Source: Botrytis cinerea B05.10
Taxonomy: Eukaryota > Ascomycota > Leotiomycetes > Helotiales > Sclerotiniaceae
Reading direction: 5' to 3'
Assembly: GCF_000143535.2 (NCBI RefSeq)
Contig: NC_037312.1
Coordinates: 992,001-1,056,000, forward strand
Length of the DNA stretch: 64,000 nucleotides
Part shown: positions 33,925-45,300 of the stretch, one piece after another
Position numbering within the stretch: the first letter of the stretch is position 1
How the letters are laid out: the number at the start of each line of letters is the position of its first letter
The notes under the pieces: generated by a model
The model's input: only the letters and a program-made list of their open reading frames with translations
Told to the model about the DNA's origin: nothing
Database searches by the model: none
Made by a program: the position numbers and the translations under genes

Positions 33925-34890
33925 GATTCTTCCTACGAAGATATGTAGGATGAGGATGGAAGTGGAGTTGCAGAGGAGGATAGGTCATGATTGTGCTGGG
34001 CAATGAAGAAAAATGGATTGCTCTGTGGCGCGATACGATACGATGTGATTGAGAGCACGGGATTTGCACCACTAACCAAGCAAAATGTCAAATTTCCTCG
34101 GATCGAATCTCCATATTCTATTATTATGTTTATATTGTTTTTTCGTGCAATTCTGATCAAATCACTTGACTTTTTCCACAATCAAAAGCAATATGTTTGG
34201 TTGAGACTCCCAGCGCGGTTCATCTGCACGCATTTCGTGACTTGGGGGCTTTCTCATCGGTACATCTCAGCTCGTATTCACCGATTCTTGAACCTCACCA
34301 CTCATATCAAGACCCGCCAAGTATGAGCACAATCAATCTGTGTGTAATCCGTGTGTATTGAGCGTCGATGGCAATTCATCATCCCGAATATAAACAGAGA
34401 ATATGCAGCAGGGAGCTAGGAAAGGAATCAGCACTCCCCATTGCCGGACTGAGACATATGCAGTCTGTCAATCACTTCACAGTCATCACTGCAAAGGCTT
34501 GGAAAAAGACATGCTATGTGCCTCCTGACCTTCAGATGACACAAAGTCTCAAATCTTTGATGCATTTTCTTCTATCAAGTCTGAAATGGCTGTGAGTAGT
34601 AGCACTTTTACGTTCATACTCTGAACAGGACGACAGTCAATCTACATCTTTTTCTCCTTTGCAACTGCTTTACTACCTTTCGAAGAGTAGAGAAACGCAT
34701 TTAGACAATCATTCTCAAGGATCTTATACGATTTGATTCATCGAAGCTATAACGTGCAACAAGGTTGTGTACGATTAAAGACTCTGCTGCTGTGCTGTGT
34801 GACGGGCCGCACAGATGATCAATGTTTCCCTCGAGTGTTAGAAGAAGACCACACCCTTTAGTTTATATCTGATTTGAATTTTCAAACAAA
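33925..34890. promoter_or_regulatory. promoter side of RING gene; no gene seen
   Basis: About 1 kb. Frames at 33991-34326 and 34368-34595 (plus) have no family match; the second ends at a GTGAGT and could in principle be a first exon of the broken locus that follows, but I could not find a consistent acceptor. Confidence 0.4.
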
Positions 34891-35461
34891 ATGTCACCAG
34901 CTTTATCACTCCAAACCTTTCCAACCCAGCGTAAACATACCAGTGGTTCACCAGTTGCGTCAGGGTCTCAGAAACTCTCTTTTATACCGCGCTTACCCAC
35001 AAGCGTGCAGTGTCAAGGCCAAGTTCCAACTCAATTTCCAATAGGACAACAAGCCCCGCAAGCATAGCAGTCAGCTGCAATGAACAATCAATTCACTCGA
35101 GCTGGCCATTCCACTCAGATCAACCTGTTCACACTTGCTTCCCCTTCTTGGATGAACAGTCTTCTGAAGAGATTCGTCGAGCATCTCATAACTTGGGATA
35201 AAGCAAAAAATCATTGTTGCAGTTGCGATTTTACTTGGTACTGTTGTATCATATTTCGCGTCGAGGCTAGTTATTTGGACCGCAACCAAGGACTACATCG
35301 AACATTGTCAAGGAGAGCAGTTGTGCTTTTCTCGAACCAGCTGGACCAATCACCATGACTGTCGATTACTGACTTATAGAATCGAATTAAAGCCAGCTCA
35401 GAAGCAAGTGATCAATCTCGAAAGGCGGCCTCCAAGAACTGCCTCAGCCTCCCTTCTGTAA
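34891..35461 (+). pseudogene. broken membrane-protein locus, part 1
   Basis: A frame opening at ATG 34891 is Ser/Pro/Gln-rich and stops at 35066. Another frame, without any ATG, runs from 35192 to the stop at 35459-35461 and is convincingly protein-like: IIVAVAILLGTVVSYF (membrane segment), then ATKDYIEHCQGEQ and a basic tail. The frames preceding it end in WDKAK and run into a six-A tract at 35205-35210; one base fewer there would join them. So the locus is a decayed gene, an unresolved multi-exon gene, or a victim of homopolymer miscall. I do not recognise the family. Confidence 0.45.
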
Positions 35462-35538
35462 ATAGATAAATGATACTATATTGTGTCGAACATAGACTAG
35501 GGCGATAGTTAGAGCCACCTCAGGCCTAGCTAGAGAGC

Positions 35539-35858
35539 ATGCTTCCGCTGCGCTCTCCCAAAAGAATGGAAGCTCAAGGTCAGGTACGGCCACAGCCACC
35601 AATCAAAATAACATGGAATCGTGCAAGCCCCGCCAAAGAATGGTATGGACCACAAAGAGAAATGAGTCACGCAATGGAAGATTATCAAATGGAGTACAGG
35701 TAGAGCAGCGGCGTAAAAGAAATCTAAAAGAGCCAGTAGTGAATCAAGAACATGATGCGCGAATAGAGCAGTTGATGCTTGAGGACTGGAAGTTTTTCGA
35801 AAAATATGAAGCGCATTTATTGAGAAATCGACTGGAAGCAAAAGGTAGAGATGCATAG
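35539..35858 (+). pseudogene. broken basic-protein locus, part 2
   Basis: ATG 35539 opens a 54-codon frame (ITWNRASPAKEWYGPQREM...) that hits TAG at 35701. The frame shifted by one base continues smoothly as VEQRRKRNLKEPV...EDWKFFEKYEAHLL to a TAG at 35858. Both halves have consistent hydrophilic, helix-rich composition, and the switch falls at a short G run (35699-35700). Either a single-base lesion in a real ~105-residue protein, or two unrelated frames. Unknown family. A separate minus-strand frame at 35530-35901 is the shadow. Confidence 0.4.
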
Positions 35859-36374
35859 GGGAAATCACTAAGTAGAATGATTGTGGATTCATGTCCACCA
35901 CTACTGTTGTTCATTAAAGGTTCATCATTCAGAACCATCTTATAGGATACTTTTTCCATGTTAATTGGGACATTAATTACTTCGCATTTTTATTATTATA
36001 GTTATTTGCAATCAGTGGCCTCGAGATCATCGAACAGCCGACAAGCGTATTTATGACTCAATGCAAACATGCCCCATATCAACAATCTTATTTATTTTAT
36101 GATTCACTGACGTTGTATACATGAATTATTTGATGCCTTGATGAAAACAAATATTTGAGAGCATCCATCGTGAATACTAACATCGATAACGATTTTCACC
36201 ACTACGCAAGACTATTCACACTCGACTCAACGTCTCTCTCATGAATCACACACAGATCATGACGCAGCTATATAAGCTTTCATCGCCTCTCTTGCCATTC
36301 TATTCTCCATTTCAACATTAAACAATACTATCACTGCGCAGAACATCATAACGATACCTTCATCATCCATAATC
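35859..36374. promoter_or_regulatory. upstream region of the large disordered protein
   Basis: About 0.5 kb. Ends in an A/C/T-rich leader; holds a TATA-like element at 36269-36276. No gene seen. Confidence 0.45.
36269..36276 (+). promoter_or_regulatory. TATA-like element
   Basis: TATATAAG, 99 bases upstream of the ATG at 36375, followed by a C/T-rich stretch with TCAACATT, plausible as transcription start. Positional inference. Confidence 0.4.
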
Positions 36375-38402
36375 ATGACTACCTATGAGGCCGTGCCTAA
36401 TACAGATGGCCAGATTCTTATACCCATCAGGAAGAAGAAACCGGTTCTTCCTCAGAATGATAGCCCTCGCGCTATACCTTCATCACAACGACCACCAGGC
36501 AAGAGAATGCCTGTCCGAAGATTTGGGGCTCAACCACGGCCACCATCACCGCCGTTTCAAAGACCTGTCTACAAATCCAGAAATCGGACACCGAAAGCTT
36601 TGCGACCAGGAAAAAGTCAACCCTCAAGATATAACTTGAATAAAAGACTCGAAGCCCGGGAATTTGCCAACAGAGGGCTTCGAGCTATTGATTCATCCAC
36701 TCGCTATCTGAAAGATTCGAAAACCAGCACCTTGAGCTCTCATGCCTCAAATCAAAGTATCATAGCTGACGGTTCAAAGTTTCTGAGACGGAAGGAGAAC
36801 CCATTGATGAAATCAAAGGGCAAGAATCAGGCAAATGTAATGAGTCTTTCATATATCATGGATCAGCTGCCTAGTGCTCAGGATTTTCTGTCTGCTTCCG
36901 ACGAGATAGAGGAGAGTGACATCGACTTGACTGCCAGTTCCCGGAGCGAAGAGGAAGACGAATCGGAAGACGAAGGTCGGGAAGAAATATCACCTTTGAT
37001 TGGGAATATTCCATACAGTCATGGCATCCCTAATGTTTCAAACTATCGTCGTCATATTCTTAACCAAACCAACGTAGCATCTCTGCAGGATTCTTTGCTT
37101 AATACACCTGTGAAAGTCGAGGACATCGAACAAGCTGTCAAAACTTTTGATTTCGTTGGTGGCAAACGAACACCAGGTACAATGCTATCCAGGGCGAGAC
37201 GCAAATTGCCAGCGATTGAAAGAAGAGGCCCAGCGTATCTTCAGTATCATCCGAACTATATGGCTTTATCACCTTCAACTTTGCCTCCGCCTATTCCAAG
37301 GACCACAGCATCGCCCGATCTCAGTACATTAGAACATACCGCTATAACTACACTTGCCAGCCTCAATCGATTTTATGACTCGAAAAGCTTGTATCCTAGT
37401 GCCACTATGATATCAGGTTCGAACCCAAATTCACCAGCACCAGCCAATGAAAGTGATCAAACTCACAGCCTCAGTCTGAAACGTCCATCATCTCATATCT
37501 CCACCCATATCCCTACAGAAGCTCACCAGTCTACTTTGCATGCATTACTAGCAACGACTGAGCTCGATCCATCCACAAAGAGAATACGTATAAGCTCTAT
37601 TCTGGACCCGACACCCCCTCCAGAATTTACGTCGCCGAATCCCCAAAATCAATTCTTTGGCTCTCTCTGTAGCGAGACTTCTTCTCCTCGCGATTCGCCC
37701 AAGTTCGCTAGCGATCTCGAAAATAATAACTCAATGCCATCTCAGTATTCTGACGCCTACCCATCTCCTCCTAAATCAGCATCATTGCCATCATCATCAG
37801 TTCCCCTTAGGACTAGCCCACGACCCTTCGATCCTCGAGATACAAGTCCAAACAGGTCTCTCCCCATGGCATCCACAAATTTACAATCTCATCTTGATTC
37901 ATTCAGCGACCGTGCCTACAGCTCTCCTGCATCCCCACGGCCATTGTTTCCCGAACATAGATTTCAAACTCCAGCTCTTACCGAGATAGCTTCAAAATCT
38001 CTGATTCCAATGATTACCGATAACAGGAAGCCAAATCCAACACCACAGCCTCAACTACTTCTCTTTAATAATCAAGCCTACTCACCTCTACCCGCACGAT
38101 CCCCATCTACCATTTGCTCGTCATCATCTCCGCTCTCATCCTCACCCACCAAATCCAATTCAAACTCACTCCCACGCAAACACTTCGCTTACAGAGCATG
38201 GAAACTGCGTTCTTCACGCTCCATACTCACCAATCTCTCTGGTCCAAACGTTCCGCAGTACTTAGTCGTAATCCGCAATGACGATCGATCAAAGTCCACT
38301 CCAAATCCGGGTATCTTGAATACAAGTAGCAACACGAGTAAATGGTGGAGTATACTTGCCGGAAAAGAGGGTTTGGACGAGATCAGAAAGATTTTCGAAT
38401 GA
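36375..38402 (+). CDS. large disordered hypothetical protein
   Basis: Single exon, 675 residues, ATG in good context (AATC before). No family recognised. Layout: a basic, Pro/Arg-rich N-terminus (PVRRFGAQPRPPSPPF, about 46-61); an acidic patch (SRSEEEDESEDEGREE, about 190-205); a central part with YRRHILNQTNV and GGKRTPGTMLSRARRKLP; a long Ser/Pro-rich stretch (about 340-600) with many SP/TP sites suitable for proline-directed kinases; and a more ordered C-terminus with AYRAWKLRSSRS and KWWSILAGKEGLDEIRKIF, the best candidate for a conserved domain. Composition suggests a nuclear or cytoskeletal regulator, but nothing decides. Its length and steady codon use make it a real gene. Confidence 0.75.
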   Translation: MTTYEAVPNTDGQILIPIRKKKPVLPQNDSPRAIPSSQRPPGKRMPVRRFGAQPRPPSPPFQRPVYKSRNRTPKALRPGKSQPSRYNLNKRLEAREFANRGLRAIDSSTRYLKDSKTSTLSSHASNQSIIADGSKFLRRKENPLMKSKGKNQANVMSLSYIMDQLPSAQDFLSASDEIEESDIDLTASSRSEEEDESEDEGREEISPLIGNIPYSHGIPNVSNYRRHILNQTNVASLQDSLLNTPVKVEDIEQAVKTFDFVGGKRTPGTMLSRARRKLPAIERRGPAYLQYHPNYMALSPSTLPPPIPRTTASPDLSTLEHTAITTLASLNRFYDSKSLYPSATMISGSNPNSPAPANESDQTHSLSLKRPSSHISTHIPTEAHQSTLHALLATTELDPSTKRIRISSILDPTPPPEFTSPNPQNQFFGSLCSETSSPRDSPKFASDLENNNSMPSQYSDAYPSPPKSASLPSSSVPLRTSPRPFDPRDTSPNRSLPMASTNLQSHLDSFSDRAYSSPASPRPLFPEHRFQTPALTEIASKSLIPMITDNRKPNPTPQPQLLLFNNQAYSPLPARSPSTICSSSSPLSSSPTKSNSNSLPRKHFAYRAWKLRSSRSILTNLSGPNVPQYLVVIRNDDRSKSTPNPGILNTSSNTSKWWSILAGKEGLDEIRKIFE

Positions 38403-39915
38403 AAACAAATACATGTATAAATAGGAAACGGAAGAATAGGAACTCGGGGAGTCACGGGTGACAACTCGTGGAGGAAGTATTCGCTAATGCTCAGAGAGTC
38501 TAATAAGGGACTCAGAGTATTGCAGGATTATATTGTCTGCATACAGCTTGAAGCTCAAAGAAATGAAAGAACAATCTTGCATTAGCTCAAGAGGGTAAAG
38601 GATTCGGAAATCGGTGGTTTTCATCATCTACACATGCATGGAATATGAATGCGTGTAGTTTTGCGATCGCACGCACTGCATGGAAGTAGTACGATAAGAA
38701 TTAGCATGATCTCATAATAACAATACCACTCAGCCATTTATGGATGCGATTTCCTATTCTGCTAACGTGAATTTTTAAGTTGAATAGTGAGGTACTGAGA
38801 TAGCTAATACGAGGTCTCCATCTAAGATACTAACTTATGCAGGAGATTCATGAGCTATTATGACGACCAAACATCATTGTACTAACTACCCCGTCCTCTT
38901 CACTCAACCTCCATAACGTCCCAACGACTTATCATCTGATTCCCCATTGCTGCAATGATCTATTTCCACACATCCTCAAGCCAAATTTGAGCATTCGTGC
39001 AGTACAACATCAGATTTCACAAAGTCATAAACAAAAAATCAGCAACCACAAGCCTGCTTCCTTGCCCATTGAAACCAGAAAGACGGATCCAAGGGTCTCC
39101 ATCCCAGTCTCCATAAATCTACAGCAACTTAATTAAGCATATCCAAACCGTAACAACAACCAATGAATATCTCCCAACATGTATTCCATCGAGTACACCA
39201 AGCCTTACTTATTAAATCTTCTACACTTGGAAGCGTTTTCCTTATGCAGAAATCAATCGAACTAACACGCATGTTATCTCGAAATACAAGACCACAATGA
39301 GCTTTTAATGTATTCCCAATTCAACACTCCCCAGACTTCACCAAAACTGCATGATAAAAAGCCCTAACTCCGCCTCGCGAGCTCTTCCTTTTACTCTCGC
39401 TTCTACTTTTGCTTTCCCTTCCGTGGTTGTTAAATCTGGAATCGAACATCTGCATAATGTCTGCGTTGTTATTATCAATAAATGATAATGTAGTCTATCA
39501 CTATATTCTAATAACAAAGAAAAAACGCCCCTCTTCTCACTTGGCTTTCCAATTCAAGAATACAAAACAAGGCACTTCCAGCGAATTTGACAATCAAATT
39601 CCCAGCTCAAGTATCCTTTTTGAAGCATTGCACTCACGAATTCCGCTTGGGAATGATACCACTGCATTATTTTGTCTTTCTGTGGTTGATAGCAGTTGAT
39701 AGTAATGCAATGTTATACTAAGCTTCGCTATAGTATATAGTATATCTGTGCGAGATATAAAAGGGGTATTATATAGTACATTTAAAAGTACAGTTTTCAA
39801 TGACGTGGATTCCGTCACACTATATTGTTTTTTGCAGATGACCGAGTGTTTTTGTATCATCCATGCCATGCTGATTTTCAACCTTGAGCCACCCTTGTCG
39901 TTTCCATCTTCAACC
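38403..39915. other. intergenic between convergent genes
   Basis: 1.5 kb with the 3' UTRs of the disordered-protein gene and of THOC1. Frames at 39409-39699 and 39594-39957 are AT-rich and unconvincing. TATAGTATATAGTATAT lies at 39730-39746. Nothing else assignable. Confidence 0.45.
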
Positions 39916-42066
39916 TTATGTCTCTATTTCCGTAGCGGGCACGGTTGGAACATCTGATTGTTCTTCTTTCTTCTTATTTTCCATATCAACATCCTCGTCT
40001 TCCGGCGGTGGTAATTTTGCCGCATCATTTCCCTCCTCAGCTTTCTGATCCCCACTTTCTAGCGCATCTTCATCGCCAGGGGCGACAAGATCTTCGGGTT
40101 TGACATCATCTTTAAAGATTTCGTCAATGCTGTCGGATTTCTCGATTTTATCAAAAGCAGCAAGTTTGCTTCCACCAGCGATTCGTAGTGCTCTCCAACA
40201 CTTGCTCGCTTTAGCTTCTATGGCAATATTTTTCGATTCTTCGTCTCGAGCCATGTCAATATCCATGTCGTCCAGGTCGATTTTATTCTTGAAGCTCTTT
40301 ATGGAAGGAATTTGGTAACGTTCTGGTTTCTTCAACCTTTCCAAACCACTCCGTAAGTCGCTTTCCGCAAGGAATTTGAGATCCAAAGACCCTAAAGGAT
40401 TAGGACGTAATCGTTTATTAGTTGTCGCTCTGCGAGCCGACGCTTTAGCAGTAATATAATCATGAGGTGAAACAGCTGGTCTAGCAATAGAAGGGCAATT
40501 TTCGACCTTCCAACGAACCCAGTTCTTATCTCTTGACAGAACTGTCTCAACCATACGGTAGAAAAAGGCACCATCCGCGCCCTTCTTCAGATATTCTGCA
40601 ATTGATTTTTTCATATCTAATGACCACTTCGTCTATAAATTGTTAGCTAATACCTACTAAAAGACGCGTCCAAAAAAGGGATTACTTACATCTTCTTCAC
40701 TAAGCGTCTGGTCTGCATAAGTAACTGATCTATTAAGGTTATCCGGTAAAGCTTTCGAAAGCTTCTCTTTCGCTTTGGCGCTTAATGAAAGAAGAAAGTC
40801 CATTATTATCAGAATTTGAACAAGTATATGCCTCCTAAATGATAAATCACTAATCTAGCAATGTTGAGATTAGCGTCGGAATAGCAATTTGTGAGTTCTA
40901 AAAGATAGCATACCTCTAATTCGAATAAGTCTCTACTTGTAAGATATTTGGGATTGAAAGAATTAGCTAGGTCGTCGTCTCCTTGACTGCGCTTTCTTTT
41001 TGTTCCCCTCTTACTATCCTCTGCTACTCTTGCCGTCGGACGCCCTGCAGTTTCATGGTGTACCGACTTGAAAGTTGCTATTGTAGCTTCCAGCCCTTTT
41101 TTGAACTCTGCAAAATTCTCGGAGTTGAACAATTTTTTCGGTTGGCTGAAACTCTGCTGTAATGACCAGAATATTGGGTATAGCTCATCGGGCTTCATCG
41201 GCGGTTCGCGTTTTGATGATGCTACATCCTTGCCTGAACCGTTGATATCTTCAGAGCCTCTTGCCGTACTCGTTCGTCCATTTGATGCTGGCTTGGAGGC
41301 TGGTGAAGTTTCCTTTGCATTGCTGTCCGAATCCACTTCCATCTTCTCAACATCCCCTGGATTGGACGGTAGGGTATCGAAAGATGTGACATTTTCGACA
41401 TGAAATTCACCGCGTAGATTCACAGAACTCTTGTCGCCAAGGGGAAAGCTTTGAAACATGAAAATGAAAACGCGACCGCAGAATGCGGTATCCTCTGCTC
41501 TGGAAAGTCGCCGCAAAAGCTCGTTACAGCTTCTCAAGATAACTAAGTTCTTCTGGTTGAAATGCTTCGCAGTAATTTTCTCACGTCGTGACTCAAGATA
41601 ATCGAATATTCTCCGGCATCCCGCAATAGTCTGACTATCCAGTAACTCTTCAACGAGCCAAAATAGAAGGGCAGGTTCGCATTGTTCATCGTCAGACAAG
41701 ATGGAGATAATATCGAGAAGGTTCCACAACCTGGAGGAGGAAGTTTCAATAGATATAGAGGCCTATGGGTCGTCAGAGGGTATCTACGACTCGTACTGGT
41801 GCATGGCTTACCAGTAAATTGTTGAAAGTGTCTCGAACAGCGGTTTCGATGATCGCATACTGACTGCGCTTTTTAGTTTCTATGGGTGCCGCTTCGTTGA
41901 AAATCTGATCAATTCGCTCGTATGTGTTCGCGAGTTCCGTTTTACTCAATGGCGACTCTATGGTGTGTGTTTCTTTGACATGTTCAGCCCGCTGAAGCAT
42001 TTCCAACAATAATTGCGCAAAAGATTCCACAATTGGAAGGCCGTGTCCCTCCATACTGACAGCCAT
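39916..42066 (-). CDS. hpr1: THO complex subunit THOC1/Hpr1
   Basis: Four exons, 42066-41812, 41762-40914, 40854-40690 and 40632-39916, 661 residues; donors GTAAGC, GTATGC and GTAAGT all join in frame. The protein reads as the eukaryotic THOC1 family: VRDTFNNLL then LWNLLDIISILSDDEQCEPALLFWLVEELLDSQT near the N-terminus, FDYLESRREKIT, LRSCNELLRRLSRAEDTAFCGRVFIFMFQSFPLGDKSSVNLRG, and later FNPKYLTSRDLFELE, LNRSVTYADQTLSEED and NWVRWKVENCP. A Ser/Lys-rich acidic insert sits at about 185-230, and the tail is very acidic. THO loads on nascent transcripts with Sub2/Yra1 to package mRNA for export and limit R-loops, in the nucleus. It shares a 272-bp head-to-head region with the Aquarius gene. Confidence 0.93.
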
Positions 42067-42338
42067 GTTGTGATACGATGTCAGTTCAAAAACTCCTTCC
42101 GTGCTTGCGCCAACGAAAAGGTGTAATTTGAAAGGCTTCCAAGGTTGGTTGCAGAATTAATTGTTGCGAGAAGTGAAAGTTATCGCGACGTCAATCTAGA
42201 TACGGCGAATTTCTGCTTAGTCATCACATGCAACAGCACCGGTGCACCAAGCTTCCAAAAATTATCAGGACGATAAGGTGTTTACACGCGACCGACGCGC
42301 GCAATACGAATTGCCAGTCAATACCACGAATAATCACA
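42067..42338. promoter_or_regulatory. bidirectional promoter of THOC1 and Aquarius genes
   Basis: Only 272 bases separate the two divergent start codons, so leaders and core promoters must share this stretch. Contains CGCGACC/GACGCGCG-type GC-rich words near 42289-42301 and a TATCGCGACGTC near 42181. No TATA box is evident on either strand, in keeping with housekeeping genes. An in-frame upstream ATG at 42228 would lengthen Aquarius by 37 residues. Confidence 0.6.
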
Positions 42339-45300
42339 ATGGCCCCGAGGACGAAAGGAAGAGGCCAGGGGAAGGCTGTTGAAGAAACTATGGGAGTGCC
42401 ACCCGCGGAAGTATCACAGGATGAAAACTCATTTTCTCAACTGGCCGCAAAATATTGGTTGAAACCTTCGAAGAAGTCCGCAAAGGTCAAGGTCAAGCCT
42501 GATGTTATCAAGAATGAGATATGGGATGTTTTAGAGCAGGAAGAGTTTTCTTACAGATCCCTTTTGACGCTGGAAAATCTTCATATTCTTGAGAAGTACA
42601 TTTATCCTTCCAGACCTTTGACGTAGCAACTATTACTGACAACAATGCTAGTTATCTTTGGCCGGGTTATTCAGAAGATGCTTCGAACTTCCACATACTT
42701 CTCATAGTTCTCATCGTGAATGTAAGGACTAGAGAACATCTGCCAACCTGGGGTAAGTACTAGTAAGGAAGCTTTGCTTCATCATGCTGATGAACATAGA
42801 TATCTTTGCGGATAATACATCTGATTTCTCGACTCTCTTCCGCCGAATCTTGTCCATGACATTGGATACTACCCTCTCTGCGACAATTCGAACACATCTG
42901 TTGTCATTCATAATAAGCGCATTCCAGTCACTAGACAATGGCATAGTTCGGAAAGAATGCGCACCTTTGGTCTCAATATCTATCTGGCACAATATCTCAA
43001 GCGAGAAGAAAAGAGAAAGGATACTCGATCATACTGTACAATTGAAAAAAGCTTGGAGGGCTGCGGGAAAACGATATGATGCCTCTGATGAACCTACGAA
43101 AGCTAGACTCAGGTTTGAGCGATCTTGGCTCTTGACTCTAATTCTGGATTTTTTCAATCAACTCTACGGAGACAAATTAAGGACTGGTTCGTTGAAGCCC
43201 TTGCTATTACTAGAATCTTTTTCTTTTGGCTAATGCACGAAACAGAAAATGTACAGTACTGCGAAAGATTCATAGAGTTTTTGTCGGATCTGCAGAGTCA
43301 GTTGCCAACCAGGAGATACGTAAACACACTTCTACAAGATCTTCACGTTCTTCCAACTATTAGACTATCCCCAGCATTCAATGAAGAGGATAATGGGCTT
43401 CTACGAGATCTATATGCGCTTTTGAAGCATTATACATATTTTGCAATTAATGATCATACAGGCGTTCAACATAGCCGCACGGAAGCATATGAACGCCATT
43501 GTGCAACACTGGCGTCCCTGCAAAGAACTGCACTCAAGCATTTCAGGGAAAAGTTGACTATTCTTGCCTTGTCCAATTATTCGTCTATTGATAAGCGCGT
43601 GGAGCTTGAGGGTCATTTAGAATCCCTGACAGACGCTGAGATGACAGAGCTTTGCGAGCTTCTTGATTTACGGACGTCTTATCCATCGTCTACCAAGGTT
43701 GTAGTAGACCGTAAATTTCTCTTGGAAATTCTTCTATCAACACATGAAAAGCGAAAGACATTTCAAGAGACTGCACGTGACTTGAGCATTCTTCCAACTG
43801 AAAGTACTCTTTTTGAAAGGACCCTGCTCAGAAACGATGGATTCGATGGATCACAACCTCTCGCTATCCCAAAATTGAATCTGCAGTATCTGACTGTTGG
43901 AGATTTTCTGTGGCGGTCATTTATCTTGCATCGATGCGAGTCGTTCTATGAGATCAGACGAGATGTAGAGGACACAATAAAGCGTCTCCGACCAGTCGCC
44001 GGTAGGACAGGCCAGACAAGTTTTGAAGGATTTTCCAGGATGGCACTTCCAATAGCAAAACCTTCGTAAGTTCTGGCATCATTTCATTGTTTCTATCCAC
44101 TCTAATCGATTTGTAGTATTCTTGAAGTGGTACCTCCTCTCGTAGGAGATGACAAACCAGCTCTCGTCCGAGCCGAAGTCACAATTGATGTAAGCCGCAT
44201 GGCAGAAAATGTTCGCCGCGAATGGGATTCGCTGCGGCCTGATGACGTGATCTTCTTGCTCTCTGTGAAAGCCACGGACGAATCTGTTATGATCGAGAAC
44301 GGCGGAGTATCAACTTCAGATGCGCAAAACCTCGGCCTGAGATACCTCCGAGCAGCTGAGGTCATTCAAGTACAAGATGATAGGGGACGCTCATTGATGA
44401 ATTATAATGGTCAAGTCAACGGAAATGCTCGCGCTGGCTCGCGGAGACTGCAATTGAAACTTGATGCAGCCATGTATAAAGAGGACAAAGATCGCACCGA
44501 CAAAGGCAAGCCTGACATTTACGAAACCATGAATATCATTGTTCGCAGAAAAGGGCGTGAAAATAATTTTAAACCGATTCTTGAATCAATCAGAAGTTTA
44601 ACATTATCTGATGTCCCGCTGGCCCCCTGGCTCCACGAGGTCTTTTTAGGCTATGGTGACCCTGCAGGGGCTAACTATACTAGGCTATCAAATCAACTCA
44701 AAAAAGTCGATTATCGAGACACATTCCTTGACTGGCAACATCTAATTGAAAGCTTGCCCGGTAGGACGGTCGAGCCAAATGACGATGTCAACGGTAGTTT
44801 CGGGCCACCCTACGTATTGCAAACCGTGGCAAAAGCTGCTGAACCGCCAGCAAGACCAACGAAAAAGAGGCGCAGGGAAGCAGAGACTGCACCAAAAGAT
44901 GAGCCTCAAGCCATCCAAGTTTCCTCTTATAAACCCCCAAGTACAGGACCATATCCCATGGACGCCCCTAAGTTGAACCAAGTCCGTTTTACACCTGCTC
45001 AAATTGAAGCAATCATCTCCGGTACGCAACCGGGGCTTACCGTTATTGTTGGTCCTCCGGGAACTGGAAAGACAGATGTTGCAACTCAAATTATCAACAA
45101 CTTATATCACAACTTCCCTAATCAGCGCACTCTACTTATTGCCCATAGTAATCAAGCTCTTAATCAACTGTTCCAGAAGATCGTTGCTCTTGACATTGAC
45201 GAACGCCACCTTTTGCGGCTGGGACATGGTGAAGAGGAACTAGACACTGAAACAAATTTCAGTAAGCACGGACGTGTCGAGTCTTTCCTCGAGAATCGAG

